Below are positions 8,089-17,106 of a DNA stretch of 32,793 bases, one piece after another. Location of the stretch: the NCBI GenBank assembly GCA_020053945.1, contig JAGVME010000098.1, forward strand, positions 1 through 32,793, in the 5' to 3' direction. Made by a program: the position numbers and the translations under genes. The notes beneath the pieces were generated by a model. The model searched no databases and was not told where the DNA came from. It saw only the letters and a program-made list of their open reading frames with translations. How positions within the stretch are numbered: position 1 is the stretch's first letter; each line of letters starts with the position of its first letter. Source of the DNA: Gammaproteobacteria bacterium (GTDB lineage Bacteria; Pseudomonadota; Gammaproteobacteria; Ga0077554; Ga007554).

Positions 8089-10890
8089 ATGAAACCATTG
8101 ATGGGGCTGTCCTGTTCTTTACTGCGCCCTTTATGGGCTATTTTAATTGCATGCTTATCCTTCAACGCCGTAGCTGCGCAATCATCGTACACCCTCTTCG
8201 AGTCCGGCCAAGTGCGACCCTTAGCGTTATCGCCGGATAAATCCTATCTTTATGCGGTAAACACGCCTGATAATCGGCTGGAAATATTTCGGGTCACCAA
8301 AAAAGGGTTGCGGCGCAGCGGTTCTGTTTCCGTGGGTCTTGAGCCGGTTGCCGTAGCGGTACGTTCCAACAATGAAGTGTGGGTGGTTAACCATCTATCC
8401 GACAGCGTAAGTGTTGTTGACGTGCGCCATCCGGCGCGGGCCCAAGTAATAAAAACGTTATTAGTGGGTGATGAGCCCCGCGACATCGTATTTGCCGGCC
8501 CCAATAAAGCCCGTGCGTTTATCACCACTGCCCATCGGGGACAAAACAGTCCCATTGATCCGCAGTTCACCACGCCTGGCGTAGGGCGGGCAGATGTATG
8601 GGTTTTTGACGCGGCCAACCTGGGAAATGCGCTTAATGGCCCACCGCTGACGATATTGACACTTTTCACTGATACCCCGCGTGCGTTGGCGGTGAGCGCG
8701 GATGGGCGGCGCGTGTATGCGGCAGGCTTTCATACGGGCAACCGCACGACAACAGTATTTGAAGAGCTGGTGCCTGACGGCGGCGAAAGCACCGGCGGCC
8801 TTCCCTCCACGCGCGTGGATGCGGCAGGTGAAGCGCAACCGGAAACCAGCCTGATTGTAAAACATGACGGTACCCATTGGCGCGATGAACTACGCCGCAC
8901 GTGGGACCACGCCGTGCCTTTTACGCTGCCAGACAAAGACGTGTTTGTAATTAATGCCATGGCTAATCCACCCGCGCCAATAGCGGGCGCTGGCGGTTAT
9001 TTTAGCGGTGTAGGGACGGTATTGTTCAATATGGCGGTGAATCCTGCCTCCGGCCGTATTTATGTTGCCAATACGGAAGCGTTGAATCACCGCCGCTTTG
9101 AAGGGGCTGGATTGCGTTTGGGACGCGACCACACGGTGCAAGGCCATTTACACGAAAGCCGCATCACCGTGCTTGACGCAACAGGCGTTAAGCCACGTCA
9201 TTTGAACAAACATATCAACTACCAACAATGCTGCGCGCCCTTGCCTAATGCGGAAAATGCCAAGAGCCTCGCCCAACCTATGGACATGGCTATTACCGCT
9301 GATGGCAAAACATTGTATGTGGCTGCTTTTGGCTCAAGTAAAGTAGGTATTTTTAATACCCAGCAGTTAGAGAATAATACTTTTCAACCTTCCACGCGCA
9401 ATCAAATTATAGTGAAGGGGGGCGGGCCCAGCGGGTTGGCGCTGGATGAAGAGCGTGAAAGATTGTATGTGTTGACGCGTTTTGACAACAGCATTTCCAT
9501 CATTGATACCGATGACCGTAAAGAGGTGGCGCACATAGCGATGTTCAATCCCGAGCCATCGAGCGTGGTGCGCGGCCGCCCCTTTCTTTATAACGCCGCC
9601 TTCACCTCAAGCCATGGTGATTCGTCATGCTCAAGTTGCCATGTTTTTGGCGACGCCGATAGCTTGGCTTGGGATTTAGGCGACCCGGATGGCACTACAG
9701 TTAATAATCCTGGGCCTTTTACAGTCTCGCCAGCGCTATTCGGCGCCAACCCGCATTTCCGTACCTTAAAAGGCCCCATGACAACGCAAAGCTTGCGTGG
9801 CATGGCCAATCATGGCGCCCTCCATTGGCGTGGTGACCGTACGGCGGCCAATGATGAACCAAGCGCGCAGCCCGATAGCGGCGCATTTAACGAAGATGGC
9901 GCGTTTAAGAAATTTAATGTCGCCTTTACCGGGCTCAATGGGCGGCACGCCATGCTTGAGCCGCAAGACATGCAGGCCTTCACGGACTTCGTTCTACAGA
10001 TCACCTATCCCCCCAACCCAATACGTAACCTGGATAATTCATTAACACCCGACCAGGCAGCAGGCCGCGCAATATATTTTGGCGATCGTTCGGATACCTT
10101 TCTCAACTGCAATGGTTGCCATGTGCTGGATCCCAATGGCAATAAAGAATTTGGCGTAGCGAAACCCGGATTTTTCGGTACCGATGGCCAGTTTAGTTTT
10201 GAGAGTGAAACGCAGGTTTTCAAAATACCGCACCTGCGGAATCTTTATCAGAAGGTAGGCATGTTCGGCATGGCATCAGTGCCGTTTGTTAACCCTGGTG
10301 ATAATGATTTTAAAGGTGACCAAATTAGAGGTTTTGGTTTCTTGCATGACGGTAGTTTTGACACGTTGTTCCGTTTTCATAATTTGGGGCTTTTTACGCA
10401 GCGTCCACCTGGCTTTTTTGACCCAACCGATCCTGGTAATCCGGGCGGGTTTCCGTTTCTTCCGCCAGAACATCCGTTAGCGTCACAAGTTAACCCCATT
10501 GGCGTCAAGATGCGCCGCCAAATGGAACAATTTATGTTGGCGTTCGATACTAACCCCGCACCTATTGTAGGTCAGCAAGTAACGCTGACGCCCGTGAATG
10601 CAGATATCGCACTACCGCGCATCGCCTTATTGCTGCAGCGGGCGCAGGCGGCAGAATGCGAACTGGTGGCGAAATTGCATTTTGGGGAACGTGAATTTGG
10701 TTATCTGTACAATAGCGGCGCCTGGAAAACCGACAACCGTAAACGTGCGCCGATAACAAGCGTTGTGTTGCAAGATATCGTTAAATACAGGAAGCTGCCG
10801 GTCACCTATACATGCGTACCGCCAGGGTCAGGTGTACGTGTCGGCATAGATCGTGATGAAGATGGCGTGCTCGACGGGGATGAAATCTGA
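8089..10890 (+). CDS. Exported YVTN beta-propeller protein with two c-type haem sites
   Basis: This 933-residue protein begins with a Sec signal peptide (basic start, hydrophobic [15 protein letters not shown], cleavage likely after AVAAQ). Residues about 35-500 show repeated propeller strands ([50 protein letters not shown]). The C-terminal part has two haem c motifs, CSSCH at 514-518 and CNGCH at 674-678. Their 160-residue spacing resembles di-haem peroxidase/MauG-type proteins. The very end ([13 protein letters not shown]) is a calcium-binding-like loop. ATG at 8089 follows AAGGAGG. The protein should be periplasmic or surface-exposed and redox active; substrate is unknown. No maturation or partner gene lies next to it: fabA is divergent and the downstream gene is convergent. 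Confidence 0.85.
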   Translation: MKPLMGLSCSLLRPLWAILIACLSFNAVAAQSSYTLFESGQVRPLALSPDKSYLYAVNTPDNRLEIFRVTKKGLRRSGSVSVGLEPVAVAVRSNNEVWVVNHLSDSVSVVDVRHPARAQVIKTLLVGDEPRDIVFAGPNKARAFITTAHRGQNSPIDPQFTTPGVGRADVWVFDAANLGNALNGPPLTILTLFTDTPRALAVSADGRRVYAAGFHTGNRTTTVFEELVPDGGESTGGLPSTRVDAAGEAQPETSLIVKHDGTHWRDELRRTWDHAVPFTLPDKDVFVINAMANPPAPIAGAGGYFSGVGTVLFNMAVNPASGRIYVANTEALNHRRFEGAGLRLGRDHTVQGHLHESRITVLDATGVKPRHLNKHINYQQCCAPLPNAENAKSLAQPMDMAITADGKTLYVAAFGSSKVGIFNTQQLENNTFQPSTRNQIIVKGGGPSGLALDEERERLYVLTRFDNSISIIDTDDRKEVAHIAMFNPEPSSVVRGRPFLYNAAFTSSHGDSSCSSCHVFGDADSLAWDLGDPDGTTVNNPGPFTVSPALFGANPHFRTLKGPMTTQSLRGMANHGALHWRGDRTAANDEPSAQPDSGAFNEDGAFKKFNVAFTGLNGRHAMLEPQDMQAFTDFVLQITYPPNPIRNLDNSLTPDQAAGRAIYFGDRSDTFLNCNGCHVLDPNGNKEFGVAKPGFFGTDGQFSFESETQVFKIPHLRNLYQKVGMFGMASVPFVNPGDNDFKGDQIRGFGFLHDGSFDTLFRFHNLGLFTQRPPGFFDPTDPGNPGGFPFLPPEHPLASQVNPIGVKMRRQMEQFMLAFDTNPAPIVGQQVTLTPVNADIALPRIALLLQRAQAAECELVAKLHFGEREFGYLYNSGAWKTDNRKRAPITSVVLQDIVKYRKLPVTYTCVPPGSGVRVGIDRDEDGVLDGDEI

Positions 10891-11010
10891 CATTTTCGAT
10901 AATGTCGACCCCAACCTTTGACCGCCTTCTTTGGCCAAGACACCCACCCACACAAACCCGGGTTCACACCAAGCGAGCAGGGGAAGTATGGTCAAGAAGA
11001 CGCAACCGAA

Positions 11011-11038
11011 CACCCGCCACACGGGCTGCGGGCGGGTG
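11011..11038. terminator. Hairpin between convergent genes, possible bidirectional terminator
   Basis: CACCCGCC at 11011-11018 pairs perfectly with GGCGGGTG at 11031-11038 across a 12-base loop. It lies about 120 bases after the haem-propeller stop and about 20 bases past the stop of the convergent glycosyltransferase. No clear T-run follows on either strand, so intrinsic termination is only suggested. Confidence 0.45.
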
Positions 11039-11057
11039 CATATAACATCAAAAGGGG

Positions 11058-13295
11058 CTAAGCGGCACGGCGCGGTTTGGACTGGGGAAGCGGAATGCTA
11101 ACTTTCGTTTCAATTTCGAACCCAGGCATTGTAACCTCAGGCTCAGCCATGGGAAGCGCTTGCGCAACTGCGGTCTTTGCCTTGGGCTGTATCATCTTAT
11201 GCCAGCCATGTACACCGGCTAGAATGTCTTCTTTGCTTTCTTTGAAGCCGATGAAATACTGCACGGCGTAAAGCAGGAAAGCAGCATTCAGCACGGCAAA
11301 TACGCCATGTCCCCAGCGATCCGCACTGAAATCGATTGCCGCAAACACGAACCATTGAACCAAGAGCACGTATGCTGCGATAACATACAATGCGGCGGCG
11401 GTCGTGCGACCTTGTATCTTGGGTGTGCGTCCAAAGGGAATTTTTTCCTTGGTCCAAGCCTGTTGCAGCGACTTTAGTACCCCGCCCATATTAACGGGGA
11501 GTAACAACAAATTCAGCGCATAGACGCGGAAGATATCGGTGCGACGATACCCCAGCAGAACAAGGTCTCGGGCATAGAATATGAAATAGGGTAGCGCTGT
11601 TAACGGCAACCACAGACTACGAATGCTCTCAGTGAAGGGCACGATCAGAACAATGAGGAGGCCAATATTAACTGCCGCAATGGAGGTAAGATAGTGGAAG
11701 CGCATGAAACCTTCCATCAACTTGCGATGTTGGCCTGGCTCGCGCCCGAGATAGCGCAGCAGCTTGGGCAGAATGATCAGCCCACCATTGGCCCAACGGC
11801 GGCGCTGGATAAGTAACGAACCGAAATCAGGAGGTGTCGCGCTGTAGGCGAGGCGCTCAGGGTAATTGAATAGCCGCCAACCACGATCCACCAAATCAAT
11901 GGTCGATTCGGTATCTTCAATAACGGTACGATCCTGAATATAGCGCGTCACAACAAAACCACGCTCCTCTTCCTGGGCGGCTATCTCCAGCAGGGCTGCC
12001 TTGCGTAAGACGGCATTGGCACCCACCCAATAAGTGGCGTTATAGGCAGTAAAACCCTGGTGAATCTGGTATTGGATATCCGTAGTCGCTCCAGCGATGC
12101 GCTCAAGTACCCCCGAGGCGCCGGGAATGCAGCTATAGGGTGTTTGCGCGACAGCCAATTTTTCGTTGCCGGGTTGCTCCATGAGCTGCACCAAGCGCAG
12201 CGCATAATCAGGAACAATCAAACTATCCGCGTCCAGAGTAACGAAATAATCAGCGTCCGGTATGTGCAGGCTTGCCTGGCTCGCATCCACCTGTTCGAGG
12301 TGCAGGCCATCGGCCCCTTTGCGTTCACGCCAGCTTTGGCCTACCAAGCCGATGTAGCTGTTAAGGTTCATCGCCTTATTGGCTTCATGTGAGAGATTAA
12401 CGTAGGCCTTACGCTGAAAACTGCTCATCTCCACTTTGAACACAGACGCAAGACGCCGGTATTCACGCAAAATCAATGTTTCATGGAGACCACCGGGCTG
12501 CTGGGCAGCCGCAGTAATCTCGGCAGCACGGCTGCGGTGCATATCGCGCTGGCGTAACAAAATCTTATCCACATAGAGTATATCGGCGTGATCCACAACG
12601 GCATGGTGCTGCGCCTGATGTTCGAACCAGACAGCCACTTCATGACAAAGGGATATCAGGTGGGCGGCCTCGTCAATGGCGTTGATTGGCCCCCGTATCT
12701 GGCGAGCTTCGAAATGCGTCAGAGCCGCTTCGAAACGTTGTGCCGGCAATGTAAATAATTTTTGAATACGGTGTGGCAGCCCGCAGGTCGTGGCCAGCGC
12801 CGCCGCATCGGCGGCGCTACGGGGTGGCAGGGGATCATCGATCAGAAGCACGACTCGGCGATTGGGATATTCTTGCAATGCTGCTGACATCAGAGTCTGA
12901 AAAACCACGCGCTCATCTTCTTTGTAGGAAGGCACCAGGATGGTGAGCGCGGCAGCGGGCTTGTCGTAGATCGCCTCAAGAACGTCTCGCGGCACAGGGC
13001 AATGCTGCATGCGGCGCTTCAGGTAAGCGAGCCGCGTGAAAAGATAGACAAATCCGCCATAGATCAAAAAGGCAACAATAACGATGAACAAGGAATGCGC
13101 CGCTACTATTCCCCAGTGACCGCCGCGCGTCTGCTCAATTAGTATGCCGCCAAGCTCGGCCCCTACCATAATGCTTGAAATTATGGTCGCCACGATACCT
13201 AGTTTCGTAAGCCAAATCTCGCGCTTAGTATTGAACGGAGTGGTATTAGTTTTTTCTTCTGCCGTAACTGCAGGGCTTAACTTCTGGTCAATCAT
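11058..13295 (-). CDS. Membrane family 2 glycosyltransferase (polysaccharide synthase-like)
   Basis: This 745-residue inner-membrane GT2 enzyme probably polymerises a beta-linked polysaccharide and passes it across the membrane. Two membrane segments (about residues 30-52 and 62-86) precede the cytoplasmic GT-A domain, which starts at LTILVPSYKED near residue 117. The donor-binding DxD is at 355-357 (TLDADS). An EDTES segment supplies the likely catalytic acid, and QRRRW at 497-501 is the processive-synthase QxxRW motif. Several membrane helices follow to about residue 690. An unusually long insertion (about residues 190-330) separates the nucleotide-binding start from DxD. ATG at 13295 is preceded by a purine-rich GAAGGG. 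Upstream on the same strand are the SGNH-like and MBOAT genes, suggesting an acylated exopolysaccharide. No BcsB- or PilZ-like partner is seen. Polymer identity is unknown. Confidence 0.85.
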   Translation of the reverse strand: MIDQKLSPAVTAEEKTNTTPFNTKREIWLTKLGIVATIISSIMVGAELGGILIEQTRGGHWGIVAAHSLFIVIVAFLIYGGFVYLFTRLAYLKRRMQHCPVPRDVLEAIYDKPAAALTILVPSYKEDERVVFQTLMSAALQEYPNRRVVLLIDDPLPPRSAADAAALATTCGLPHRIQKLFTLPAQRFEAALTHFEARQIRGPINAIDEAAHLISLCHEVAVWFEHQAQHHAVVDHADILYVDKILLRQRDMHRSRAAEITAAAQQPGGLHETLILREYRRLASVFKVEMSSFQRKAYVNLSHEANKAMNLNSYIGLVGQSWRERKGADGLHLEQVDASQASLHIPDADYFVTLDADSLIVPDYALRLVQLMEQPGNEKLAVAQTPYSCIPGASGVLERIAGATTDIQYQIHQGFTAYNATYWVGANAVLRKAALLEIAAQEEERGFVVTRYIQDRTVIEDTESTIDLVDRGWRLFNYPERLAYSATPPDFGSLLIQRRRWANGGLIILPKLLRYLGREPGQHRKLMEGFMRFHYLTSIAAVNIGLLIVLIVPFTESIRSLWLPLTALPYFIFYARDLVLLGYRRTDIFRVYALNLLLLPVNMGGVLKSLQQAWTKEKIPFGRTPKIQGRTTAAALYVIAAYVLLVQWFVFAAIDFSADRWGHGVFAVLNAAFLLYAVQYFIGFKESKEDILAGVHGWHKMIQPKAKTAVAQALPMAEPEVTMPGFEIETKVSIPLPQSKPRRAA

Positions 13296-13724
13296 CCCTT
13301 CTTTTTCCTTATTTTAAAGTGCTGCTTATCGTCGTTGATTAAACGACAAATAAAGTGCTGTGGTTTTATCCAAGGCAGGATAAGCCCCTTTTTTAAAGTG
13401 TTTATTTAATGTGCTTACTCAAAAGTCGCCGCTTATTTATACAGAACTTGCGTTACATTTTCGAGTAATGCATGAAACTCAAGCATGAGACCACTGAGAT
13501 CTTTAGGACTGAACATACTTAAACCCAGATTTTCCATGGATCCTCGCTACGAACGCTAATGGAAAATCTGGGTTAAACCTGTAAACTTCAGCCGACGATT
13601 GTACACTAATACATCATTTTTGACGAGTTTAGCTCACGAGTTATGTGCCAATTACCCTCTGGGTATTCGCAGAAAGGGGGTTAGGCGGGGTTGTATTGTA
13701 ATACATTGATTTTATTAAATATAT
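13296..13724. other. 429-base intergenic region with several inverted repeats
   Basis: No gene is seen. It holds the leader of the glycosyltransferase gene. The short direct repeat AAAGTGCTG occurs at 13316-13324 and 13352-13360, with a related AAAGTG at 13395-13400. Small hairpins are GTCGTT/AACGAC at 13331-13347 and TTATCC/GGATAA near 13366-13383. The large hairpin at 13522-13574 and an AT palindrome at 13712-13731 are listed separately. Confidence 0.6.
13522..13574. repeat. Long inverted repeat (16-bp arms, 21-base loop)
   Basis: AACCCAGATTTTCCAT at 13522-13537 is matched perfectly by its reverse complement at 13559-13574. Pairing continues outward for two more bases past one mismatch. 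There is no T-run on either side and it is 150 bases past the nearest gene end, so a terminator is not the obvious reading. It looks like a dispersed palindromic repeat or the remains of a small mobile element. No second copy is present in the window. Confidence 0.7.
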
Positions 13725-13731
13725 TTAATAA
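13712..13731. terminator. Perfect 20-base AT palindrome over a stop codon
   Basis: TTATTAAATATATTTAATAA is a perfect palindrome and includes the stop codon (13725-13727) of the - strand SGNH-like gene. Being pure AT, it makes a weak hairpin. It might slow RNA polymerase or be an AT-rich protein-binding site; evidence for termination is slight. Confidence 0.3.
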
Positions 13732-15038
13732 ATAATATTATGTGCACGTTTAAAGTCGTCGACTTGCTGGTGGATTAGCTGGATGTCCTGCGGGTGGCTT
13801 GTACGATAAATTTGCTGCCGGGAACGTATATCGGTCAGTGCTTGTTCGATATTTTTACTGGTAAGCAATACCCCAAAATCTTCTGAGGCGCCACGGATGC
13901 CAAATAGCCGATTTAATACCTGGTCACCGACTGTGTCCTTAAAATGTGAGGAATCCCAATAATTGTTGAGCTCGTCCGCGCTCCCGATTTTAGGCAGCAC
14001 TTCGGTGGTAATGGCCGAGTAACCGCTAAAATCATACAGGGGGATGGACTGCTGATGGGGATGTTTGGCGGCATCTTCGGACAACAGACGAACGAGCGCG
14101 CGCTTGCCGCTTTCGATGGAGGGCCATTCACCCGTAGCCGCCGAGATCTCCATCTGATGGACATGCGCGGGCGTAAAGAAAATGCGCAGATCAATCTTAT
14201 GCCAGCGGCATAATTCAATGATGCGCTGGATGTAATCAAGCGATGTAATATTATCAGTGCTCGGCTCCGGGGCTGGTTTCTGATTGCGCTTTGGTGCGGC
14301 AGGGATGCGCCATTCCAGCTTGTAGCGTACCTCCTGCTTGTCGATCTCATCGAAATAATAGCGCGGGCCGTGGCGTTGGTAATTTTCCCATGGCTGGTGG
14401 AAAAATACTTTTCCGAGACGTTGGCCGTCCTGGGCTAACCATTCAGTGGGAATCGGCTTTTGCGCATTGATGGTGGCAATGCTTTCAGCCAAGGTATCAA
14501 AACTGATCAGAAGCTTCAGGTCGGCCAGAAATATCTTGGCCGATGACCCTAACGAATCTGCGCCCATAAGAAGTTGGGGATCAAAGTCAGGGCGGTTACT
14601 GCCGGGCGCCAGTGTGGGGTGATAAACATCCAGGCCCAGCACGACCTGCTGCAACGGATGCACCGCCTGGGCATGACGAAGATAATAGTACATTTCCTTG
14701 GTGGTGGCCCCATCGAAAGCAAGGTTATATACAGGTCTTGCTTCCGACCCCCACGCTGGGTGGGAGGGGCGCAGGCCTAAATGGGTGCGCGAGGTACCGA
14801 GAATAATGGTACGGGGTTTGATGCGGCGGATATCATATGCCTTTGATAATCTGATGCGATTATAGATGGCTGGTTTCTGCGCATTGAAACCTTCCATTTC
14901 TACCATACGAAACATGCCGTAAGGATCAACAATGACATTGAAGCTGACGACAGCGGCGATTAACGCCATCAGCGCTGCCAGCAAGATTGTGATGTATTTT
15001 TTGGCCTGAGGCGATTGGATCGAGATCACTTTATTCAC
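13725..15038 (-). CDS. SGNH-like membrane-anchored protein, probable MBOAT partner
   Basis: This 437-residue protein has one N-terminal membrane anchor (about residues 15-37) and a periplasmic domain. The segment VDPYGMF follows the anchor. GTSR at 81-84 resembles SGNH block I, with S83 as candidate nucleophile. NYWDSSH near the C-terminus gives a DxxH pair (D362, H365), the usual partner residues. AlgJ/AlgX-type proteins combine this fold with an AlgI-type MBOAT to acetylate exported polysaccharide, and the gene directly upstream is such an MBOAT. The start is GTG at 15038, 16 bases after the MBOAT stop. A 16-bp tandem duplication spans this start and the MBOAT stop. Since the MBOAT gene is interrupted, this protein may have lost its acyl donor partner and may also be poorly transcribed. 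Confidence 0.7.
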   Translation of the reverse strand: MNKVISIQSPQAKKYITILLAALMALIAAVVSFNVIVDPYGMFRMVEMEGFNAQKPAIYNRIRLSKAYDIRRIKPRTIILGTSRTHLGLRPSHPAWGSEARPVYNLAFDGATTKEMYYYLRHAQAVHPLQQVVLGLDVYHPTLAPGSNRPDFDPQLLMGADSLGSSAKIFLADLKLLISFDTLAESIATINAQKPIPTEWLAQDGQRLGKVFFHQPWENYQRHGPRYYFDEIDKQEVRYKLEWRIPAAPKRNQKPAPEPSTDNITSLDYIQRIIELCRWHKIDLRIFFTPAHVHQMEISAATGEWPSIESGKRALVRLLSEDAAKHPHQQSIPLYDFSGYSAITTEVLPKIGSADELNNYWDSSHFKDTVGDQVLNRLFGIRGASEDFGVLLTSKNIEQALTDIRSRQQIYRTSHPQDIQLIHQQVDDFKRAHNIIY

Positions 15039-15065
15039 CTAAAACTGGATTCACTTAAAACTGGA
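15034..15065. repeat. 16-bp tandem duplication at the MBOAT stop / SGNH start
   Basis: Two adjacent units, TTCACCTAAAACTGGA (15034-15049) and TTCACTTAAAACTGGA (15050-15065), differ at one base. One unit contains the stop region of the MBOAT gene and the other the GTG start region of the next gene, both read on the - strand. It looks like a local slippage duplication. Confidence 0.75.
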
Positions 15066-15996
15066 AATAGATAAACTCAGAGACTCGTGACATCATCATA
15101 AGACTCAGCCCGAACAAACAGCCAATAAAGATTGCCCAACGCGCCGATCCATTCCACCGCAAAGTGGCGGTGTCTGCCTCAACTTCACCAGAATCATTGG
15201 GGCCAGTGTAGGCAGTGATCTGCTGCGTGTTGGGGGCAAGCCACGCCACCAGCAATAAGGAAAAGGCTACGAGCAATGCCATACCGCTATCCACGGGCGC
15301 CGTTGATATTGTCAGATGAGGGGCAAGTTCCGCCAGTGAAGCGGGCACGGCGATGCCGTTATAGCCAGCCATGGCCTTGATCATTTCTAACGCCGAGTCC
15401 ATATCTTCAGCCCGGAAAAATACCCAGGCAATTACCACCGCAACAAAGGTAAGCAGTTGGGCAAATTTGCGCCCCCAGAAACTGGTCGCTTCTACGCCCA
15501 TGCCAAGCCGCTGGCGCAGCTCACGCCATGCGTGATTGATGACCAGGTAGAGGCCATGCAAAACACCCCAGACCATAAAGGTCCAGCCAGCCCCATGCCA
15601 GATCCCTCCCAACAACATCGTTAAAAACACGTTTATAAAACGTCGCGCAGAGCCCTTGCGATTGCCCCCCAAAGGGATATACAGATAATCTCTCAGAAAA
15701 CGAGACAGCGTAATATGCCAGCGCCGCCAAAAATCGATAATATTGGTGGCTTTATAGGGTGACGCAAAGTTTAGGGGCAAACGGATGCCAAATAACAAGG
15801 CGATGCCGATGGCCATGTCTGAATAGCCAGAAAAATCGAAATATAGCTGCGCGGTATAGGCCAAGGCCGCGCTCCAGGCGGCAAAAAAATCGAGCTGTAC
15901 GCCCATGGCCACAGCATTAAATTGCGGCGAGGCGTAACCGGCGGCAGTATCTGCCAATAATATCTTCTTGGCCAGGCCGATAATGAAAATGGTGAT

Positions 15997-16053
15997 CCCT
16001 AACGCCGTGAGTTAAGCGGCGGCGTAGCTGTCCGCTTGGACGAAAAGTTAGGC
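15997..16053 (-). repeat. attC-like recombination site (57 bp)
   Basis: Read on the - strand, the site has an inverse core GCCTAAC (16053 to 16047), a left arm with CCAAGCGGAC, a right arm with GCCGCTTAACTC, and a core GTTAGGG (16003 to 15997). AAGCGG pairs with CCGCTT and the core boxes pair with each other. The left arm carries one extra C before AAGCGG, like the unpaired base that sets attC polarity in aadA-type sites, which supports - strand orientation. The core ends in G rather than Y because its last bases belong to the host gene. Confidence 0.8.
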
Positions 16054-16323
16054 GCAAAACAATGAGAGGATAGCGCGATATGTTTGACGTAGACGAATTG
16101 CTGGACGAGGCCGCATCCCGACTTGAGGGGGACGCGGTAGACTTAAGGTGGTGGGCATGGCCCGAAGTTTTTGGGAATACGTCTGGCCCGCGCAACGGGG
16201 CTGGAGGTCAGACAATGACGACATTTCAAGTTTTTGGGTTTGAGTCGCAGGACGGGCAGAGAATTAAATGGTGCGCTGGAGTATGGAGATCTTGGGATGG
16301 CCAGCAAATATGGTAGCGCCTAA
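16003..16323 (-). mobile_element. Integron-type gene cassette inserted at a secondary site
   Basis: On the - strand both junctions read G^TTAGG: GTTAGGC at the right end (16324 to 16318) and GTTAGGG at the left end (16003 to 15997). The left end is preceded by a 57-bp attC-like inverted repeat. Placing the crossover between G and TT, as integron integrases do, makes a 321-bp unit whose removal exactly restores the MBOAT frame (GCG-TTA-GGG). One small ORF fills the unit on the opposite (+) strand. No intI gene and no second cassette are in the window, so this looks like off-target insertion of a single circular cassette by an integrase encoded elsewhere, now or in the past. Confidence 0.82.
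16080..16316 (+). CDS. Cassette-borne small protein of unknown function
   Basis: This 78-residue protein begins MFDVDELLDEAASRL and is rich in Trp and Gly (LRWWAWPEVFGN, WCAGVWRSWDG). There is no signal peptide or membrane segment, so it is probably cytoplasmic. GAGAGG lies ten bases before ATG at 16080. The stop at 16314-16316 is seven bases from the cassette edge, so the ORF fills the cassette, as usual for cassette genes. It is the only part of this region coding rightward, opposite to the MBOAT gene and opposite to the apparent attC polarity. The style resembles uncharacterised small proteins common in integron cassettes, but I cannot assign a family or function. Confidence 0.7.
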   Translation: MFDVDELLDEAASRLEGDAVDLRWWAWPEVFGNTSGPRNGAGGQTMTTFQVFGFESQDGQRIKWCAGVWRSWDGQQIW

Positions 16324-17106
16324 CGCCATATAACCGACCTTCACCCGGCCAAGCATGCTGAATTGCGGCATTATTTCGCGGTGATGTATGATCGGCCCCG
16401 CGATTAACTGGGGGAAAAAGCTCACAAACAATGAGAAATCCAGCAGATTGAAGCGTTCAACCTTACCGTAATAGGCATCAATCAGAAAAGCGATTTTTTG
16501 GAAGGTGAAAAAGGATATCCCAAGAGGCAATACAATGGTGGCCAGGAATAAATCCAGCCCCAAGAGAGCGTTGGCGTTATCAACAAAGAAGTTGGCATAC
16601 TTAAAGTAACCTAACACCAAAAGGTTGAAACAAAGTCCAAAAATCAATAACAGCTTCGATAGATGCCTGTTTTTTTTGCTAAATTTTGCAATTCTGGTTG
16701 CAATCGCGTAATTAATTAACATCAATGGGATGAGCAGGAGCAAATACTTTGCGCTCCACCATCCATAGAAAAGCAATGACATCATGGTCAATACAAAGAT
16801 CGAGCCACGTTCGTATCCTTGATGACGCAGACCATGGAAGAGCAACACCGCAAGGGGCAAGAACACAAATATAAAAAAATAGGAATTAAACAACATCTAT
16901 GAGCTGCCGCCTTTTATCAAAATCTTCAGGCCCTCAAGATGCGGGGCGGTTAGAAAAAATAATGTATTTATTCAATATCTTATCACAGATGGATCATAAA
17001 ACATACACCCGCTGCACAGATAATCTTGTCTGGAGCCCCCTACTTCGGGTCGCCTAAACCTGTCCCCCGGTCTACAATAGGCTCCCCCCTGTAAGGTAGT
17101 TGCTAC

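Larger units (their letters stand above)
15055..16896 (-). pseudogene. AlgI-like MBOAT O-acyltransferase split by a gene cassette
   Basis: MBOAT proteins of this type move acyl groups across the inner membrane to acetylate exported polysaccharide. The 5' part (16896 to 16324) encodes 191 residues: MLFNSYFFIFVFLPL, several membrane helices, LPLGISFFTFQ, FFPQLIAGPI. A 321-bp insert follows. The 3' part (16002 to 15055) continues in the same frame with LGITIFIIGLAKK, YFDFSGYSDMAIG, FWRRWHITLSRFLRDYLYIP and the WHGAGW block carrying a conserved histidine. Joining the parts gives 507 codons including stop, the normal AlgI length, so the gene was intact before insertion. As it stands, translation stops at 16264 after 19 cassette-derived residues. 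The 3' part has no good start of its own. The catalytic histidine is in the lost part, so activity is not expected. Confidence 0.88.

Noticed and set aside
13680-13686. GTTAGGC matching an integron core site
   Set aside because: No inverse core, paired arms or cassette-like ORF lies next to it, so it is probably chance.
15917-16195. - strand open frame across the cassette and MBOAT junction
   Set aside because: It is in a different frame from the MBOAT, has low-complexity Ser/His-rich composition and overlaps the better supported + strand cassette ORF.
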